The notes under the pieces were generated by a model. It searched no databases. It worked only from the letters and a program-made list of their open reading frames with translations, and was not told the origin of the DNA. A DNA stretch of 64,000 nt from assembly GCF_003258595.1 (NCBI RefSeq), contig NZ_QHHQ01000001.1:1364001-1428000 (forward strand), given 5' to 3'. A program made the translations under genes and the position numbers. Within the stretch, counting starts at the first letter, position 1. Every line of letters starts with the position of its first letter. Of the stretch, positions 63,053 through 64,000 are shown one piece after another. Source of the DNA: Acuticoccus sediminis. Its GTDB lineage: Bacteria > Pseudomonadota > Alphaproteobacteria > Rhizobiales > Amorphaceae.

Positions 63053-64000
63053 ATGAAGACCACACTCATGGCGCTGGCCAGCGCCGCCGCCCTTGCCGCC
63101 GCGTCGCCCGCCCTCGCCGACGACGCGAAGATCGGCATCCTTCTCGGTTTCACCGGCCCGCTGGAAAGCCTCTCGCCCGCCATGGCGCTGGGGGCCGAGC
63201 TGGCGATCGCCGAAGTTAACGAGTCGGGCAATTTCATGGACGGCGGGTCCGTCACGTCTGTCCGCGGCGACGACACCTGCATCGACGCCGGGGCCGCCAC
63301 CACGGCCGGCGAGCGTCTCGTGACCTCCGAAGGCGTCAACGGCATCATGGGCGCCATGTGCTCGGGTGTGACCGGCGCCGTGCTGCAGAACGTCGCGATC
63401 CCGAACGGGATGGTGATGATCTCGCCGTCGGCCACCTCGCCGGCGCTGACCTCGGTGGAGGACAACGGCCTCTTCTTCCGGACGGCCCCGTCCGACGCGC
63501 GCCAGGGCGTCATCGTCGCCGACATCCTCGCCGATCATGACGTGAAGAGCGCCGCGCTCACCTTCACCAACAACGACTACGGCAAGGGCCTCGCCGACTC
63601 GATCGCCGCCGCCGCCGAGGCGAAGGGCATCGAGATCACGATCAACGCCCCGCACGAGGACGGCAAGGGCGACTACTCGGCCGAGGTCGCCGCGCTCGCC
63701 TCCGCGGGCGGCGACATCCTGATCGTCGCCGGCTACCTCGACCAGGGCGGCCGCGGCATCATCCAGGCGTCGCTGGACTCCGGCGCGTTCGACACCTTCT
63801 TCCTGCCGGACGGCATGGTCGGCGACGCGCTCGTCGAGGCCATTGGCGACGACCTCGACGGCTCCTACGGCGTGCTGCCGGGCTCCGACTCCGAGGGCTC
63901 GCAGATCTTCGCCGGCCTCGCCGAGAAGGCCGGCAACGTCACCGGCGTCTACGCGCCCGAGTCCTACGACGCGGCCGCGCTGATGCTGATGGCCATGCAG
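63053..64000 (+). CDS. LivK-type branched-chain amino acid ABC binding protein (3' end cut by window)
   Basis: At least 316 residues, open to the window end. Signal peptide 1-23 (ending PALADD) and GAGGAG upstream of the ATG support the start. Periplasmic binding protein type 1 features: IGILLGFTGPLESLSPAMAL, TSEGVNGIMGAMCSG and FTNNDYGKGLADSIAAA. The family binds branched-chain amino acids, urea, amides or aromatic acids. Liv permease and ATPase genes would be expected beyond the window. Confidence 0.93.
   Translation, partial: MKTTLMALASAAALAAASPALADDAKIGILLGFTGPLESLSPAMALGAELAIAEVNESGNFMDGGSVTSVRGDDTCIDAGAATTAGERLVTSEGVNGIMGAMCSGVTGAVLQNVAIPNGMVMISPSATSPALTSVEDNGLFFRTAPSDARQGVIVADILADHDVKSAALTFTNNDYGKGLADSIAAAAEAKGIEITINAPHEDGKGDYSAEVAALASAGGDILIVAGYLDQGGRGIIQASLDSGAFDTFFLPDGMVGDALVEAIGDDLDGSYGVLPGSDSEGSQIFAGLAEKAGNVTGVYAPESYDAAALMLMAMQ

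Overview
This is a GC-rich chromosomal window from an alphaproteobacterium, most likely a member of the Hyphomicrobiales (Rhizobiales). The evidence is the conserved run DUF4167-prmC-prfA-ptsP-lysC-ubiG, the lone-standing DUF1489 and YgfZ genes, a PlcP/Agt lipid-remodelling pair, and codon use with almost all third positions G or C. No rRNA, tRNA, CRISPR array, insertion sequence or phage gene was found. Most of the window looks like stable chromosome.

Layout. 1-5 kb: the end of a C-P lyase (phosphonate) locus: phnK, phnL, a hexapeptide acetyltransferase, a DUF1045 protein and phnM. It is interrupted by a reversed gene for a seven-helix protein that resembles a type 1 opsin but has leucine at the retinal-lysine position. 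5-23.5 kb: a NIT-domain chemoreceptor, dps, a SleB hydrolase, an MFS carrier, a thioesterase/MarR pair, a ygfZ-HD pair, LysE, SRAP, a dienelactone hydrolase, HAD, a small cytochrome c behind an FNR-like box, glpK, an OmpA-like protein and an orphan molybdenum hydroxylase large subunit. 23.6-27.2 kb: pgi, then agt-plcP with a candidate Pho box. 27.3-36.6 kb: DUF1489 and the conserved housekeeping run. 36.6-41.0 kb: an exported esterase, an aminotransferase, DUF6891, a DMT exporter and MarR.

41.2-55.4 kb is a large import and catabolism region. Reading left, a TauABC-type importer is followed by an amidohydrolase, an FAD oxidoreductase and a flavodoxin-fold reductase, all overlapping or nearly so. 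Reading right from the same divergent gap come RidA, a creatininase-family amidohydrolase and a complete Dpp-type importer with a homocysteine S-methyltransferase between its permeases and ATPases. 55.5-64 kb: a GNAT, a solitary CbiM-like permease under a cobalamin riboswitch, an orphan BMP-type binding protein, a DUF6492-DUF2927 pair, an L,D-transpeptidase, a Crp-type regulator, a decayed RraA fragment, a 43-residue membrane protein and the start of a LivK-type binding protein that runs off the window.

Themes. Two loci, phn and plcP-agt, fit phosphate scavenging and phospholipid sparing, and both have candidate Pho-type sites. Binding-protein-dependent uptake of organic nitrogen compounds is the other strong theme. 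The most unusual single gene is the lysine-less opsin-like protein inside the phosphonate locus.
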